A stretch of 64,000 nt of DNA from Neoceratodus forsteri (GCA_016271365.2 CM028129.1:432828501-432892500); one strand, 5' to 3'; counted from the first letter of the stretch, positions 42,321 through 55,011 are shown. Translations and numbers: made by a program. The notes: generated from the letters alone by a model not told the origin.

Positions 42321-42545
42321 AACAAATGAAAGACTTTTTAAATGGCAATGTTTCCACCCAGCATTTCAGTCTATTTATTTATTTAGTTTTTGCTGATCGG
42401 GAAAGGAGGACTAGACAATTCTGCCTATTTTCAGCCTCGTACTGTGGGAGAGGGACACAGATGGATGTCAACTGACATTGAACCAGATTAAGCTGTTGGT
42501 GGTATTTTTAGTGATTGGGGGAAATTAGGCCAGTACACTGGGGAA

Positions 42546-42561
42546 ATTCCCTTACTCTTTT
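42546..42561 (+). other. TTCCCTTACTCTTTT motif in Tx1-like 5'UTR (copy B)
   Basis: Same motif as in copy A's 5'UTR and after the 3' ends at 52906, 53031, 53206 and 56989. Confidence 0.7.
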
Positions 42562-42696
42562 GTAGGGGGCGCTGTCTTGAAGGTGCATGGTGTGTGAAGA
42601 ACCAGAACGAATCTGGAGCTGCAAGGATTCAGACGCGAGCCGGTCTTCTCAGCGGGTGTGTCTAGCGTTGAATGCGAGGAGACAACGGGCCAAAAG

Positions 42697-44150
42697 ATGA
42701 TGGAATCAACAGATTCTGCGGAGGATGCTGCACTACAGGAAAAACGGTTGCATCAAACCCTGCAAGACAGGATCCGAACAGCCCAGTTGGATTATGAGGC
42801 TGCAACCGAAAAAATGCAAGAAAAACAATGAAAGAGACTTCAGGGCTTATCACCTGTGCAGGAAGCAACCAAGTCTAAAGTTTTTGCTGCTACTACTGGA
42901 AAGGATTCAGAGGATGTGCCTGTAAGAGATACGGGGGACGTTCTACAAACTCCTATGAGTGTACCAGGCGAAGAAGGCTGGTCGGCTGATGATGCCCTAG
43001 TACAAGCCAGCTGGAAAAACTCGAGAATAGTACTTGGATTGCAGCCACAGACCATGAGACCTCGCATGCAGTAAATCAACCAACACTACTATTAGCGGTC
43101 CCACCAATCTATCGTCTCCGGAGAACAAAAACTGATGCTGATCTGGATGACACATAACACGATGGAGCACACCCTGAAAAAACAGGCACACTTTCCTATT
43201 CTCCCCTAATAACTTTAGACTCTGCAAAACAACCCCAACAAGGTTCTCCCACTGATTCCGAAGATATGTTGGCCGAGGATTCAGCAGGTACAGAGAAGAT
43301 TCAAGATTTCACTTCTCCTGTACATGAGCAAGGCCCCAAAAAAAACTTTTGCGGATTTATTCCACAAACCAGTAGAACTGGCAAAGCATAGAAACGCTAT
43401 AAGATTACGATATATGGAGGGGTATGGAGGAAGTCCCTGATCGTTTTTTTGTTGGAAGAATTCTTTTAAAACAGTCTTTAGGACTCTCCCCAAATGAAGT
43501 TTACACACTGATTCATGCTCCGGGGGAGCACATATTTGACATCAGCTTTCGCACCCATATGGCACTTGAAAGGTTCTAGACTAAGTATTCCCTCCTAAAA
43601 ACCAACCCCTTATGGGCCCACTTTCAGGTCATACCGCTAACTAAGCAGTCTTTTCGGATCATTACAGTTCTTTTCCATAATGAGGGGGTCAACATCACAG
43701 ACATTATGAAATGGTTGGAAAAAAGATGTGACATCCAGTGTTCCCCAGACCCAATCCTGGACTCAGAATGTTTCTGGAATGGGGGGGTGGCATCTAAAGG
43801 TAAAACTCTTTCAGATAGATAACGACTTCCAACACTTGCCAAATTGCTTTTTCCTGGGTAGAGACAAAGGATTTATTTTTTATTCAGGTCAGCCCTGCCA
43901 ATGTCACAAGTGTGGCTCCTTAAGATACATTAGCACAACATGTGATAAAGTCCAGTGCTTTCATTGTGGGGAGTTAGGACATGTGGCAATGGATTGCACA
44001 AATGCTTCCAACTATAACTTTTGTGAGGAATAAGGTCACACTTTCATGGAGTGCCCTCTCGCATCGCATAATACGGATGATGAAGACTTTGCGATGCAAG
44101 ACATTTATATTAACACTGCGAGATCAAGTAGAAATACTGCTGACCTAAGA
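42697..44150 (+). pseudogene. Tx1-like ORF1 (copy B) with three CCHC knuckles
   Basis: Starts MMESTDSAEDAALQEK (42697) with a short coiled-coil-like stretch. In shifted frames it shows an RRM-like block with VIPLTKQSFRIITVLFHNEG and DIMKWLEKRCDIQC (about 43630-43740). From 43872 the frame reads FYSGQPCQCHKCG, CFHCGELGHVAMDC and NFCEE-GHTFMECP, three Cys-Cys-His-Cys knuckles (the first has lost its spacing His). An in-frame TAA at about 44031 and several frameshifts inactivate it. The protein would bind element RNA. Confidence 0.75.
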
Positions 44151-44255
44151 CCACCTACAGGGCCTCATGCATCTGGTACAGCAGAAGTGCCACCAGCAAT
44201 GCTGGTTCAGAAAGGGGTAACTAATGTGGATACAGTCCATCCTGCCTTATCCATT

Positions 44256-44345
44256 CAAATCAAATCACTCTTTATCTATAAAAAGGTGCCTTTCTAAAAC
44301 CAAGGCACCTGTACAACATCTAATTAAAACACATCAATATTCACA
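44256..44345 (-). mobile_element. L2-like LINE, 3' terminus (separated part)
   Basis: On the minus strand the sequence ends with a GGTGCC/GGCACC stem-loop (44285-44309) followed by a TTTATAGATAAAG and TTTGATTTGA tail, the 3' hairpin-plus-short-repeat layout known for L2-clade LINEs. The rest of the element resumes at 47146 after a CR1-B insertion. Confidence 0.65.
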
Positions 44346-44387
44346 ATATTCAGGAGGGGTAAAGAAGAGGGTAGAGGAGGGGGTGTA

Positions 44388-45314
44388 GTGCTGATAGTCA
44401 AGAACGGCATAGTGGTTAGTAGAGTGGAGGAGGCTGATGGGGGAGTGGAAGCGATCTGGGTAACCCTGCAAACAAGGGGAGGCAAAAGATTGAAAATAGG
44501 GGTGGGGTACAGACCCTCTATAATGGATGAAGCCCTGGCAGAAAAATTAGTTGAGAACATCAAGGGGCACTGTGACCGTGGAAAGGGTAGGGCGGTGGTC
44601 ATGGGGGACCTAAATATGCCGGTGGCGGACTGGGACACTATGACATCAGCGGTGGCCAGGGAGCAGAGACTGATGGATGTGTTTCAGGATGCCTTCCTGG
44701 TCCAACAGGTGGGGGAGCCTACCAGGGAGGGGAGGATACTGGACGTTGTCCTTGCAGACAGCAACCAGATAAGGGGTCTGGAGGTGTGTAGTCCGCTGGC
44801 AGGTGGAGACCATGCCATGGTCTGGTTTCTGCTGTGTCTAGGGGGAGGATATCCACTCCAATACAGTAGTAGTGGACTTCAGGAGGCAAACTTTGTGGGT
44901 ATGGGCAGGGTTCTAAGGGGGAGCTTGAACAAGATTTGGCCAGACATGGATGTTGGTAGCGTGTGGGAGACCATTAAGAAAGGGGTGCAGGAGGCTACTA
45001 GCTCATGTACAAGGGTAAGGTATAAAAATGGTAGCGTCAACAAGCCCTGCTGGTGGACCAGGGAGGTGCAAGAGGCAGTGAGGGATAAAAAGGCTGCCTA
45101 TGCATGTTTTAAGCACTCCAGGGGAACAAGGGAGAGAGGAGACTATGAAATAACAGCAAGGAGAGTCACCAGAGTGGTGAGGGGAGCCAACACGAGGATG
45201 GAGCAAAACCTGGCTAGGGATATCCGGAGGGGTGGAAAGGAATTTTATAGATACATAGGGGAGAAAAGAAAAGGAAGAGCACAGATCTCCAGGATTAGGA
45301 CTGTGGAGGGATGA
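44388..45314 (+). pseudogene. CR1-B ORF2, APE endonuclease domain (308 codons open)
   Basis: After EEGV (truncated start) the frame carries VEAIWVTLQTRGGKRLKIGV, YRPS, VVMGDLNMPVADWDT (GDLN), ILDVVLADSNQIRGLEV and LAGGDHAMVWF (Asp-His kept). The basic linker with KEFYRYIGEKRKG follows. N-terminal blocks with the Asn and Glu residues are missing through 5' truncation. A TGA at about 45312 separates it from the RT part. Confidence 0.85.
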
Positions 45315-45494
45315 GCTCAGCAGGTGGGGGAGCAGGCAGAGGTACTAAATGAGTACTTTGCCTCGATACTTACGGAACGGGACAGGGGATCCAATCAGCT
45401 GGAAGGGAGGGAGGGGGAGACAGCTAAGCGGAGAGGTCAGCTGGAGTTGAGAGGAGTGGAAGAGGCTGGGGCACCGGGTGGGCCAGGCTAGAAG

Positions 45495-46990
45495 GTGATG
45501 GGTGTTCAGTTGAGGGGGGTTTGGGAGGGAGAAATTACAGAGGACAGCATGAGGGAGGCCCTTCGGGCACTGAAAACTGATAAGGCACCAGGACCGGATG
45601 GGCTGCATCCGAGGGTTCTGCAGAAACTGGCGGACGAACTAGCACCTCCACTAGCTGCACTTTTCAACGCCTTTCTACAGACAGGATTGGTGCCTCAGGA
45701 CTGGAGGGTGGCTCATGTGGTGCCTATCCACAAAGGGGGGTCTAGGGAGAAGATGGAAAATTACAGGCCTGTCAGCCTAACGTCTGTGGTAGGCAAACTA
45801 ATGGAGGGCTTCATCAAGGAGAAGCTCAGTAGGCAACTGGAAAGATTGGGGCACATGGATGACAAATAATATGGTTTTGTCCTGGGGAGATCATGTCAGA
45901 CCAACCTCATAGATTTTTACGATTGGGTGATGGGGACCCTGGACCGACAAAGACTGGTGGACGTCCTATATCTGGATTTCAGTAAGGCGTTTGACTCAGT
46001 ACCCCACATGGGGTTGTTGACAAAGTTGGGGGATAGGGGTGGGAGGACAATTGCTTAGATGGGTAGAAAATTGGCTGACAGAAAGAACACAGAGAATAGT
46101 GGTTGATGGGACAGTCTCCTCCCCTAGGAAGGTCTTCAGTGGGATTCCCCAAGGTTCAGTACTGGGGCCACTCCTGTTCAATGCCTATGTCTTCGATATA
46201 GGGAGATGGGGTTAGGAGTAGGATGAGCCTCTTTGTGGATGACTCAAAACTGGGAGCACCGGCAGACAGGGAGGAAGCGAGAGAGACAGTCCAGAGGAAT
46301 CTGGATACACTGGAGGGTTTGTCAAGAAGGTGGGGACTGAGGTTTAATCCAGGGAAGTGTAGGGTGCTGCATCTCGGGGTCAGAAACCCAGGTCATGTAT
46401 ACACCCTGAGAGGGATCTCACTGCAAGCCACAATGAGTGAAAGGAACCTAGAGGTGGTGGTAGACACCAAAATGAATAACGCTGAAAACTGCAGAAGATC
46501 TGCGGCAAAGGCAAACAGGATTCTGGGCTGCATAGCCCGGGGAATTACGTCCAGGAGGAGGGAGGTGATCCTCCCTCTGTATAATGCCTTGGTCAGGCCG
46601 CATCTTGAGTACTGCATGCATTTCTGGAGACCTCACCTTAGGAAGGACATAGCATTGCTGGAGAGGGTTCAGAGGAGGGCAACCAGGATGATTCGGGGCA
46701 TGAGTGAAATGACCTATGAGGAAAGGCTGGAAGTCCTGTTCTCACTGGAGAAGAGGAGAGATGGGGGGACATGATAGAGGTCTTCAAATATGTGAAAGGG
46801 ATTAACAGGGGCAGAACCAAAGAAATGTTCAGGCTAAAGAAAGGGGGATCAACCACGGGGCATGAGTGGAAGCTGGAGGGGGAAACTACAGGGGAGAAGT
46901 AGAAGGCATTATTTCACTGAGAGGGTGGTGGGGCCATGGAATGCACTGCCCAGGAGTCTAGTGGAGGAGGGCACAGTGGAGGGCTTTAAG
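45495..46990 (+). pseudogene. CR1-B ORF2, reverse transcriptase (frameshifted)
   Basis: KAPGPDGLHPRVLQK, VAHVVPIHKGGSREKMENYR, PVSLTSVVGKLMEGFIKEKL, then a TAA at about 45867, DVLYLDFSKAFDSVPHM (45960-46010), GIPQGSVLGPLLFNAY (46140-46190), SLFVDDSKLGAPAD (FADD box reads FVDD), ALVRPHLEYCMHFWRPHLRK, LERVQRRATRMIRGM. It is open from 46223 to 46774, then shifts near a G-run. The C-terminus RHYFTERVVGPWNALPRSL lies at 46890-46960. Related to the minus-strand copy at 29965-30727. Confidence 0.85.
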
Positions 46991-47145
46991 AGGGGGTGGG
47001 ACAGGTGCTTAGGTATACTGAAGCTGAAGATGACCCTCTCTGGGGATGGGGGGGTGGAGGAGCAAGCGCTCAATAGTGGCTGGCTACCGAGAAGACACGA
47101 AAGACCATTAGGCCTATTCTACTGGCTTTTAGTATGTTAGTAAAC

Positions 47146-48360
47146 AAACAATACAAAAAAGATTAAGACTAATAATAAATAAAGATAATAGCGGCATTAA
47201 AAATCAGGAAATGCTAGGCTAAAAAGGTAAGTTTTCAAGGCCTCCTTAAAACATTGGATGGTCAGCCAATCTCATACCAAATGAGGTAAAGAATTCCACA
47301 GGGTCAGGGCCATAAAACTAAATGCCCTTGCCCTGGATGTCTGCAAATGGACCCTGGTAATCTCTAGCAATCCCTCGTCGGTGGATCGGAGAGGGCGAGG
47401 GGACAGTAGGGGTGAAGAAGATCTTGCAGGTAACCCAGTCCCTGATTGTGTAGGGCCTCATAGGTCAGCCAACTGACCTTGAAGGTAATCTGCCACTGAA
47501 CTGGCAGCCAGTGCAGTCCATGGAGCACAGGCATTATCTGACTGGTCCTAGAGGTACCAGTCAGTAGCCTGGCTGCCGCATTCTGCACCAGCTGCAGGTG
47601 GCAGATATCAATCCCTGGTAGCCCAAGGTAGAGGGCATAGCAGTAGTCAAGGCAGGAGGTAATGAAGGTGTGGACCAAAGCTGGAAGATCATCGGGGGGA
47701 ACCAGGTGCTTTACCTGGGCGTTATTTCTCAGATGATAAAAAGAGATTTTGACAACTGCCAACACCTGTGATTTAAGGATCAAGCAGTCATCAAACATAA
47801 TGCCCAGGTTCTGAACCCAGTCTGAAGTAGTTAGCTGGACACCTCCAAGCCAAAGACCAGAGGGTGAACCTGCCAACAAACTCACCTCCCGATGACCTGA
47901 GTCCACGACCAACACCTCAGTTTTTTCTGGGTTTAACAGCAGTCAGCTCACATTCATCCAGTCCTAGATCTCGGCAAGACTGCTGTTAAAGACCGAAACA
48001 GCATCGTCCTGGCCAGGCATGAAAGACATGTACAGCTGAGTATCATCTGCATAGCAGTGAAAACTCAAGCCGTACCACCTGATAATTGCTCCTAATGGCA
48101 ACATGTACACCGCAAACAACATGGACGCCAAAATGGAGCCCTGTGGCACCCCACAGGATAGGTAGAATTGAGCTGAAGAAAAAGTCCCAGACACCACCCT
48201 CTGAGTCCTACCCTCGAGGAAAGATCGAAACCATCTGAAGACCATCCCAAAAAGTCCACAGATGGAAAAACGGCCCTCCTCAATCTTCGTCCTCGATCCT
48301 GGCACCAGTTGGTTAAAACAATAGCGTTCTCCACCAAACTTGAACAATGGGATATCCCAC
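47146..48360 (-). pseudogene. L2-like LINE, RT palm to C-terminus
   Basis: Minus-strand frames: GRTQRVVSGTFSSAQFYLSC then GVPQGSILASMLFAVYMLPL, FHCYADDTQLYMSFMPGQ (YADD intact), and, in frame 47915-47364, SDWVQNLGIMFDDCLILKSQ, TFITSCLDYCYALYLGLPG, LQLVQNAAARLLTGTSR and VLHGLHWLPVQWQITFKVS. The 'NLGvifD..L', 'LDYCNaL..GLP' and 'LHWLPV' blocks are hallmarks of L2-type RTs. The 5' part is missing and a frame change lies near 47960. The 3' end is found at 44256-44345. Confidence 0.85.
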
Positions 48361-48600
48361 GATAGACTGTTAGTCGCTCAAAAAAAAAACTAAAGACAGA
48401 TCAAAATGTAATTTAAATATTGTGCGGCTCTACACAATCAATTCGGTTTTACTAAGCCTAACCCGATACGCTCTACAATAACTAAATCACTCCTTCGCCC
48501 CTAACAAACTGCACTAAAAAAAATTAAATAAAATAAAAAAAAGAATACAACTTAAATAATACAAACGGACGCCAAAACCTACAAACATACACACACTGCA
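48361..48600. other. AT-rich unassigned sequence
   Basis: A-rich runs between the L2-like fragment and Tx1-like copy C. It may be more L2 5' sequence or a small separate insertion. Confidence 0.35.
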
Positions 48601-49079
48601 TCTTGTGGCTAGCCCAGCATGGCTGCCATCTTTCTCGCTTGACACAGAGGTTACACCAACAGGGCCTCGGAGTGAGACTAGACCCACTCAACAGACAGCA
48701 CCCTCTCAAGAGAAGGGTATTATGGCATCACCCGCACCCACCCCCGCCTTGGAGCCTTTGCCCACAGGCAATACAGTAATAATGGATTCCTCAACCATAC
48801 CGCAGGTACCATTGCTTCCACAAGATGGTATTGCTATTTCTAACAAGTTTGAAGGATTACCAATTGAAGAGGAGATGGAGGATTTAGATTCAGATAACAC
48901 CTCCAGGTCCTCGTCTCAAAGAGACCCTGCATCAGATGTAGAACAAGACCCACCACTTCCTGACTTGAAAAAACAGTAAAAAAATGGAGCCTAGGTTGGG
49001 TTTGAGAAAAAGTGAAAGAAAATAATAATTTTCAACACTGCCTCTAGACTTATTCATTTTATATGACTTCCAAATTACA

Positions 49080-49700
49080 TATTGCCACCCTTATTGACAA
49101 CAGCAATCGTTCTGAGAAAAAGCGGCTAGTAACATTTGATTTTTTCACAGGTTCGAACATTGATGTTGTTTTTTCCAGGACACCCAATTATATAGTGCTC
49201 AAGATTTTGATCTAGCCTCGAATGCTTGGTTACAGGGAACACGTTTTTGGTCAGGAGGTGGGGGAGAAGTGTTATGCTCTGGGGTGGGAATTTGTTTTGT
49301 AAGACGGGACATAACTGTAATGAATATTGTTGATATTGAGGAAGGCAGAACTCTTTTATTGGATGTCAGAGCGAATGATGCAGACTTTAGACTGGTAAAT
49401 ATGTATGGCCCACAAGTGAAGACAGAAAGGATTGTTCTACTGACGAAAATCTTGCCATATTTATTTACCAGAAGAAATGTTCTGTTTGATGGTGATTTTA
49501 ATATTACTAGGGTAGTAAGTGATAGGGGTGCACAAAGTGCAAAATTATATTGTGTTACGAATTACCTGAATGAGGTACTTGGGCTTACGAATCTGCATAA
49601 TGTCCTTGAGCGTACAGATAGTATTACTTCCTTTGCATACTTTTCTGGTTCTCATATATCCCGGATTGACTACTGGTTCATATTTCTCCACCTGTAACAC
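49080..49700 (+). pseudogene. Tx1-like ORF2 (copy C), APE endonuclease (broken)
   Basis: Fragments in order: an LQDTH-type region near 49200 in a shifted frame, CSGVGICFVRRDITVMNIVD, FRLVNMYGPQ, VLFDGDFNITRVVSDRGAQS (GDFN kept) and SHISRIDYWFIF, the SRIDY block. The catalytic His-containing end is lost in a stop-rich stretch at about 49700-49740. It aligns in order with copy A's endonuclease. Confidence 0.75.
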
Positions 49701-49859
49701 AGATCAAAGAGAGTTACACCAGTGGCAATGTCAAATCATTTGCTAGTACTGTACAGCTGACATTATCTAGTTTTCCAGCCACTTCTAAGGGTCCTGGCTA
49801 TTGGAAGCTTAACCTATCCCTACTGGATATACTAGAAGTATACTAGGGTTTCCTTTCCT

Positions 49860-52386
49860 TGCTTCAAGCTAGAAAATCAGTCCATGTTTTATATGACTCC
49901 TCACAACACTGGTGGGAAGATACCAAGATAGATATAAGACAATATTTTCAGCAAGTGGGGAGGCTGTTAGGTCATGCAAAACAAAACTCTACTAAACATC
50001 TACATTCTCAGTTACATGAAGTATACACTAAACTGTCCAAAGGGGAAGTAGTGGATACAAAGGGGTACAGGAGTTGAAAGTCAGTTTATCACAAACACAA
50101 TATGACAGGCGTAAATCCTTGGAGGTTGAACAATGCTTCAGAACATCAGGGAGTAGAGAAGCTATAAACCCATTTGAATGTTGTGCAGCACACAGATCCA
50201 AAAAAGATATTGCACAATTAATGACATCCTCCGGAGATCTGGTGATGACACAAAAAGAAATTATAAGAGAACTAGATACATATCTCTCGCAGCTCTTTAG
50301 AGCGTACTCTCGGATTTCAGAGTACAGCATCGATAAGTGGCTTCTGTCATGTACATTGCCAACCATTTCTACATAGTTAAGTCCCTCTTTAGTAAATCCA
50401 ATCATATCAAAAGAACTGGAAGGGATCACTACAACATTACCAAAAAATAAAACGCCTGGGTTTGATGGTATACCTAATGAGCTGTAGCCCCACATTTATA
50501 AAGTTTTACATGCGGAACTAGTACAGCTGTTTAATAATTGTTTAGACACTGGGCTCTTTCCACCGAGCTTCAATGAAGGCTTAGTGATTTTTTTTATATA
50601 AATCTGGTCCAAAGGAAGATCTTCGAAATTGGAGTCCTATTACGCTTTTAAATTTGGATAGTAAAATTCTCTCTAAAATTTTGTGTAATAGGCTTTCTAC
50701 TGCATTGACGTCAATAATCGGTAGCTCCCAGTTTTGCTCAGTCCCAGGTAAATAAATCACTGACACTTTAATTTTACTCAGGGAAGTAATGGACAAGAGT
50801 AGCACTGGAGAAATACAGGGGTTTTTACTTCGCTTAGACCAACTAAAAGTATTTAATAGGGTTTCTCATCCTTGTATTTGGAAATGCTTAGAAAAATGTG
50901 GGTTTCCGTCCTCCTTTATCACCTGGATTAAGCTTTATTATCATTCTGCAGAGGCTGCTCCATATGTAAATGGGTGGGTGGGTCCGTTTCACAAACACTC
51001 ACGAGGGTTAGGCAAGGCTGTCCCCTTAGACCCTTTTATGTATATTAACCCTAGAACCTATATTTGCTAGAATTAACAATATAGTGGATATCAGAGGTCT
51101 TTCTTTGCATAGTAGCATGGCAGAGCTCAAAACTATAGCATATGCTGACAACATTTGCATCTTCTTGGCAGATACTCCATCCAGTAAGGCTATGAATGTG
51201 GTGATAGTAGCTTTTATGGAAGGCACAGGAGCAAGGATAAATCTTCATAAAAGTAAGTACCTTTATCTTGGTACTGATGTTTGTTCATATACTAGTTATG
51301 GGGATCCCAATACTACAGTCTGCAGTTAAGATTTTAGGAATTCATTTTGGGGTCGAAAATATAGCAGAATTTAATTGGGGTATCTTGTTACAGGACGCTA
51401 AGACACGAGTCAATATTTGGAATAAATGGCAGATGTCAAAATGAAAGAGAATTTTCATAGTTAAAACCTTTTTACTTAGTGGTTTCTTGCACCTGGCGGC
51501 CATATATCCTATCCCAAAACAAATGGAAACTTCACTACTGAGTGTCTTTTTCTTAGCCATCTGGGGAAGTCATTTAAACCGCATAAAATGTGGGATTTTA
51601 TATCTTAAATTAGATCAAGGGGGACTTAATATGGTTAACCCCATTTCCTTTTTTTACTCACTATTTCTATCTGTCAACATTAGGCCTTTATTATTACAGG
51701 TTCTTTGTATATGGTCACCTTGGATCTTGGATGCTATTTCCCCTTGGTTAAATGATTGGGGATGGGACATACTGATAGCCAAACAAAAACATGTTCAGGG
51801 ACTTCCTTATCATTTTAACGAATGTTTTGGTAAATTGAAGATCTGGAAGATCACCAAAGTGATGATAATAAACAAAACTAGGAAGGAACTTTATCACTAT
51901 CTACAAACCTATTTTATTCAATTACCACACTGTGCTAACAGATCACTTCAGGACAACACATATATTAAGAACATGCTCATGCACTCCAAAATGCCAGATT
52001 TTATGTGGGATGTCACATGGTTAGGAGTGCTTGGCAAACTACATGTAATGGGCAACCTTAAACACAAACGTGTAGAAAACAGAGTGTGTCCTAGATCAAA
52101 TCTTTGTCAAGCCCCATTGGAATCTATGGAGCATTTGTTTTTTGATTGTCTGTATATTAAACATTTCTGGATGCTGGTAAAGCAGTATTGGGGGGCTTCA
52201 GCCTTTGTAAATATTACTGCCGGTATATTACTGCTAGGTATTCTTCCTCAACAGTGGCAGGCATATGAGGTTAATCTTATGCATGGGATATTAGTGTGTA
52301 TCAAATACTGTATCTGGCAATCTAGGTGTTGGTGGTCACTAAATCAAGTATTTATGACACAAGAAGAACTATTTTGGTCAATTTAG
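49860..52386 (+). pseudogene. Tx1-like ORF2 (copy C), RT and C-terminal Cys-rich region
   Basis: Frames show a connector (49859-50376), NWSPITLLNLDSKILSKIL (about 50625-50685), LRLDQLKVFNRVSHPCIW (about 50825-50875), AYADNICIFLAD at about 51140-51175 (the YADD box reads YADN, a catalytic Asp lost) and an open 299-codon end (51487-52386). That end includes GGLNMVNPISF and CPRSNLCQAPLESMEHLFFD followed by a Cys, the Cys/His region typical of Tx1/L1 C-termini. Multiple frameshifts and the changed catalytic residue make it inactive. Confidence 0.8.
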
Positions 52387-52905
52387 GATGCTGTTTTAGC
52401 CATAGAAGGCAAGAACACATACAATTGCCAACTTCTTTCTACAACAGAAGGTGGAAATTCTTACACTGGCTGAATACGGGGTAACATTAGTCGCTGTCTA
52501 CTGGGCTCCAATAAAATAGTTGTGGATGACCTTTCCCTACTCCTTTTAGCAAAGAGGGACGGGCAGCATAGACTTATGCATGTACGTTACCACTGGACTC
52601 GTTTTTGGGGTATGAGGTATTTTACATGTGTTATGATTCCTTTTTTTTCCTTTTTGTGTTTACGTATCATTTGATACGTGTATATATTTTGATGTGACAT
52701 TTCTGTCCATAGCCCCCTTGTTCCACTAAGGGAGGAGACAGGATATTTTTCTACAGCCAATTGAACATCCGTGACTTTCACAAGTATAATGCCATAATAT
52801 CTTAAGCTGTGTTTTTTTCCCTCTCCCTTCTTCAGTTCTGGATTTGTTGAAGTTGATGCAGTTGTGCATACTTTCTTTTGGACAGGTATAGAAAAATGAA
52901 AACAA

Positions 52906-53217
52906 TCCCCTTACTCTTTTAAAAACTAAATGAATGCGGTAATACTTATTTTGTTTTTGAATTCTTTCCTTTTTAATTTTGTATGACTTAATACATTTCT
53001 ATACACTGTGTTTTGGGTTTGCATATAGAATTCCTATATTCTTTTACTGGGGAAGAAGTGGGGATGCTTCAATGAAATGAAACAATTTGATTTATCTTTC
53101 CAATGTATAATGCAATACTTACCTATATTTTGATTTTCCTTTTTTTATGATTTGTATGTCTTCAATACATTTCTATACATTTTATTTTGAGTTCTGAATA
53201 AAAAATTCCCCTACTCT
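52906..53217 (+). repeat. Two Tx1-like 3'-end-only copies in head-to-tail array
   Basis: 52921-53045 and 53046-53217 both resemble Tx1-like 3'UTR ends (TTTCCTTTTT, TGTATG, AATACATTTCTATACA) and each is closed by the junction motif (TTCCTATATTCTTTT at 53031, TTCCCCTACTCT at 53206). Confidence 0.6.
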
Positions 53218-53433
53218 CCTCACGTATAGATATTTGGTTTGTCCCTGATAAGACCCCTATTTCTGTTGCCAAGATCATACCTTTGGAGACCACAGATCAT
53301 GCTGCGGTATGGGTCTCTGTTGCTATGGCTAGTCATGTGCAGGCTGGTAGGGGTTATTGGCAGATGAATGCACCTCTATTACAGGATGAGCAAGTTCAGC
53401 TTGAGATAGAGGATCCTTTTAATACTCCGGAAC

Positions 53434-55011
53434 TTGGTTAAATTTCTGTATGATGACTTCCACAATTGGTGGGACGATATGAAACAAGACCTTAAACAAC
53501 TTATGCTGCGGGTTTCCCATAAAGTAGCAAGCTCAAATTACTATCAGTACTTGAAATGGAGGTCTTGTTTTCTACAGCTCCTTACACAGATGAGAGAAAC
53601 GGGGGCAGACCTGACTACACAGTTTAAAGAAGTGAAGGAAAAAATGTTTTCTTTCCAATATGACAGGGAGCGCTTGCTACAAATGGAGCAAAAGTTTGGG
53701 ACACATAGTACTAGGTTTCATGTCAGTCCTTATGACAGTCACTCTAATAGATTAAAACACAGAGTAATGAGGGCTTTACAAAAAACCAGGTGGTACATTA
53801 GCTACTGACATGAATTCCTTACGAACTATTGTCCAAAAACATGTGGAACACAAATTTCAGAGGGAGGGGGGACAGACATCTACTACTCTATTGATGAATT
53901 CACATTCCCCTAGTTTAACTGAATTGGAAGTACAAGCTTTAGATGAACCAATTACTGAACAGGAAATTACACAATCAATTAAGTCCCTATCTATAAACAC
54001 AGTGCCTGTCCTAGACGGGATCCCTAATGAGTTTTATAAACAATATTTGGATAAACTCACCCCAATGCTGTATGATGTTTCCTTGGAAATTACAGCAAAA
54101 AGTACTTTAAGTACTAGTATGTGTGAGGGAGTGATGCTTTTTTCTTTGTAACGGGGGTGACCATATGGACATGAAAAACTGGAGGCTCCAAGCCTTCTCA
54201 ACTCAGATTATAAGATTTTAGCTAAAATAATGACTTTTCGACTGGCACAGGTGGCACAGACACTAATCTTAGACTCCCAAACATGTGCAATTCTGGGACA
54301 AAACATTGCACATAATTTAATGTTTATAAGAGAGATTATTGCACAAGGACTAGAAAAACAACTAGACGGTTACCTTCTCTCTATTGATCAAGAGGCTGCC
54401 TTTTGCTCTGTCAGGCATGAGTATCTGTGGCAAGTATTAAAAGTGTATGGGATCCCAGAATGATTTATTTCCTTGATTAAAGCCCTACACTTAGAGGACC
54501 AGGTATGGTCATTGGTAAATGGACACTTAGGGCTGGCTATGTACCTGAAGAAAGGTGTACATCAGGGCTGCCCCTTAGACTATTATTATATGTTTTCAGT
54601 TTAGACCCTTTGTTAAGGGCTATCGAGGCAGACCCACAGGTCAAACAAATCACCATTCAGGCAGGTATCAGCTTTGGAAAGGTATCTGCATGTACTGATT
54701 ATTGTGTTCTCATGGTGGCAGACTTAACTTCAGGGACCATGGTTCATGGCCAGTCACCCATGACAGGGATGGGTATTAATAGAGCTAAAAGTGTGCCTGT
54801 GGTAATGGGGAATGCAGATGTTTCACTTCATTATGATCTCCCGATCAGGCAAGGGGCAATTAAGATTTTAGGTGTATATTTTGGAACAGAGGATGCGGCA
54901 CACTTGAATTGGAAAAGAAAAAAAAATATTGCACAGCAAAAAGTGCAAAAATGGAAGGCCTGGAACATGACCAGTCAGAAGAATATTTTTTTGCTTACGA
55001 CCTTTTTAGTG
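53434..55011 (+). pseudogene. Tx1-like ORF2 (copy D), reverse transcriptase part 1
   Basis: FYDDFHNWWDDMKQDLKQLM-type connector (53440-53800), then EQEITQSIKSLSINTVPVLD and GIPNEFYKQYLDKL (about 53960-54060), fingers remnants near 54180, LSIDQEAAFCSVRHEYLWQV (54380-54430), GVHQGCPLRLLLYVFSLDPL in overlapping frames (about 54555-54610), and SACTDYCVLMVAD at the YADD position (54685-54720), where the catalytic pair is lost. QGAIKILGVYFG (about 54855) is the following block. Stops and frameshifts throughout. Confidence 0.8.

Larger units (their letters stand above)
42405..44255 (+). mobile_element. Tx1-like LINE copy B: 5'UTR and ORF1
   Basis: 42410-42560 matches the 5'UTR of copy A (4300-4140 minus). 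ORF1 follows from 42697. The copy is cut at about 44255 by the L2-like LINE. The ORF2-bearing copy C begins at about 48600 on the other side of that LINE in the same orientation, so B and C may be halves of one insertion. Confidence 0.75.
44346..47145 (+). mobile_element. CR1-B LINE, 5'-truncated in the endonuclease
   Basis: Plus strand: endonuclease (44388-45314), RT (45495-46774), C-terminal block and 3'UTR to TTTTAGTATGTTAG at 47128-47141. It is inserted within the 3'UTR of the minus-strand L2-like LINE. Confidence 0.85.
48600..52905 (+). mobile_element. Tx1-like LINE copy C
   Basis: Plus strand: an acidic segment with ISNKFEGLPIEEEMEDLDSD (48605-48979), probably the ORF1 C-terminus, endonuclease (about 49080-49700), RT and C-terminal Cys-rich region (about 50060-52386) and a 3'UTR to about 52905, directly followed by TCCCCTTACTCTTTT. 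Confidence 0.8.
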
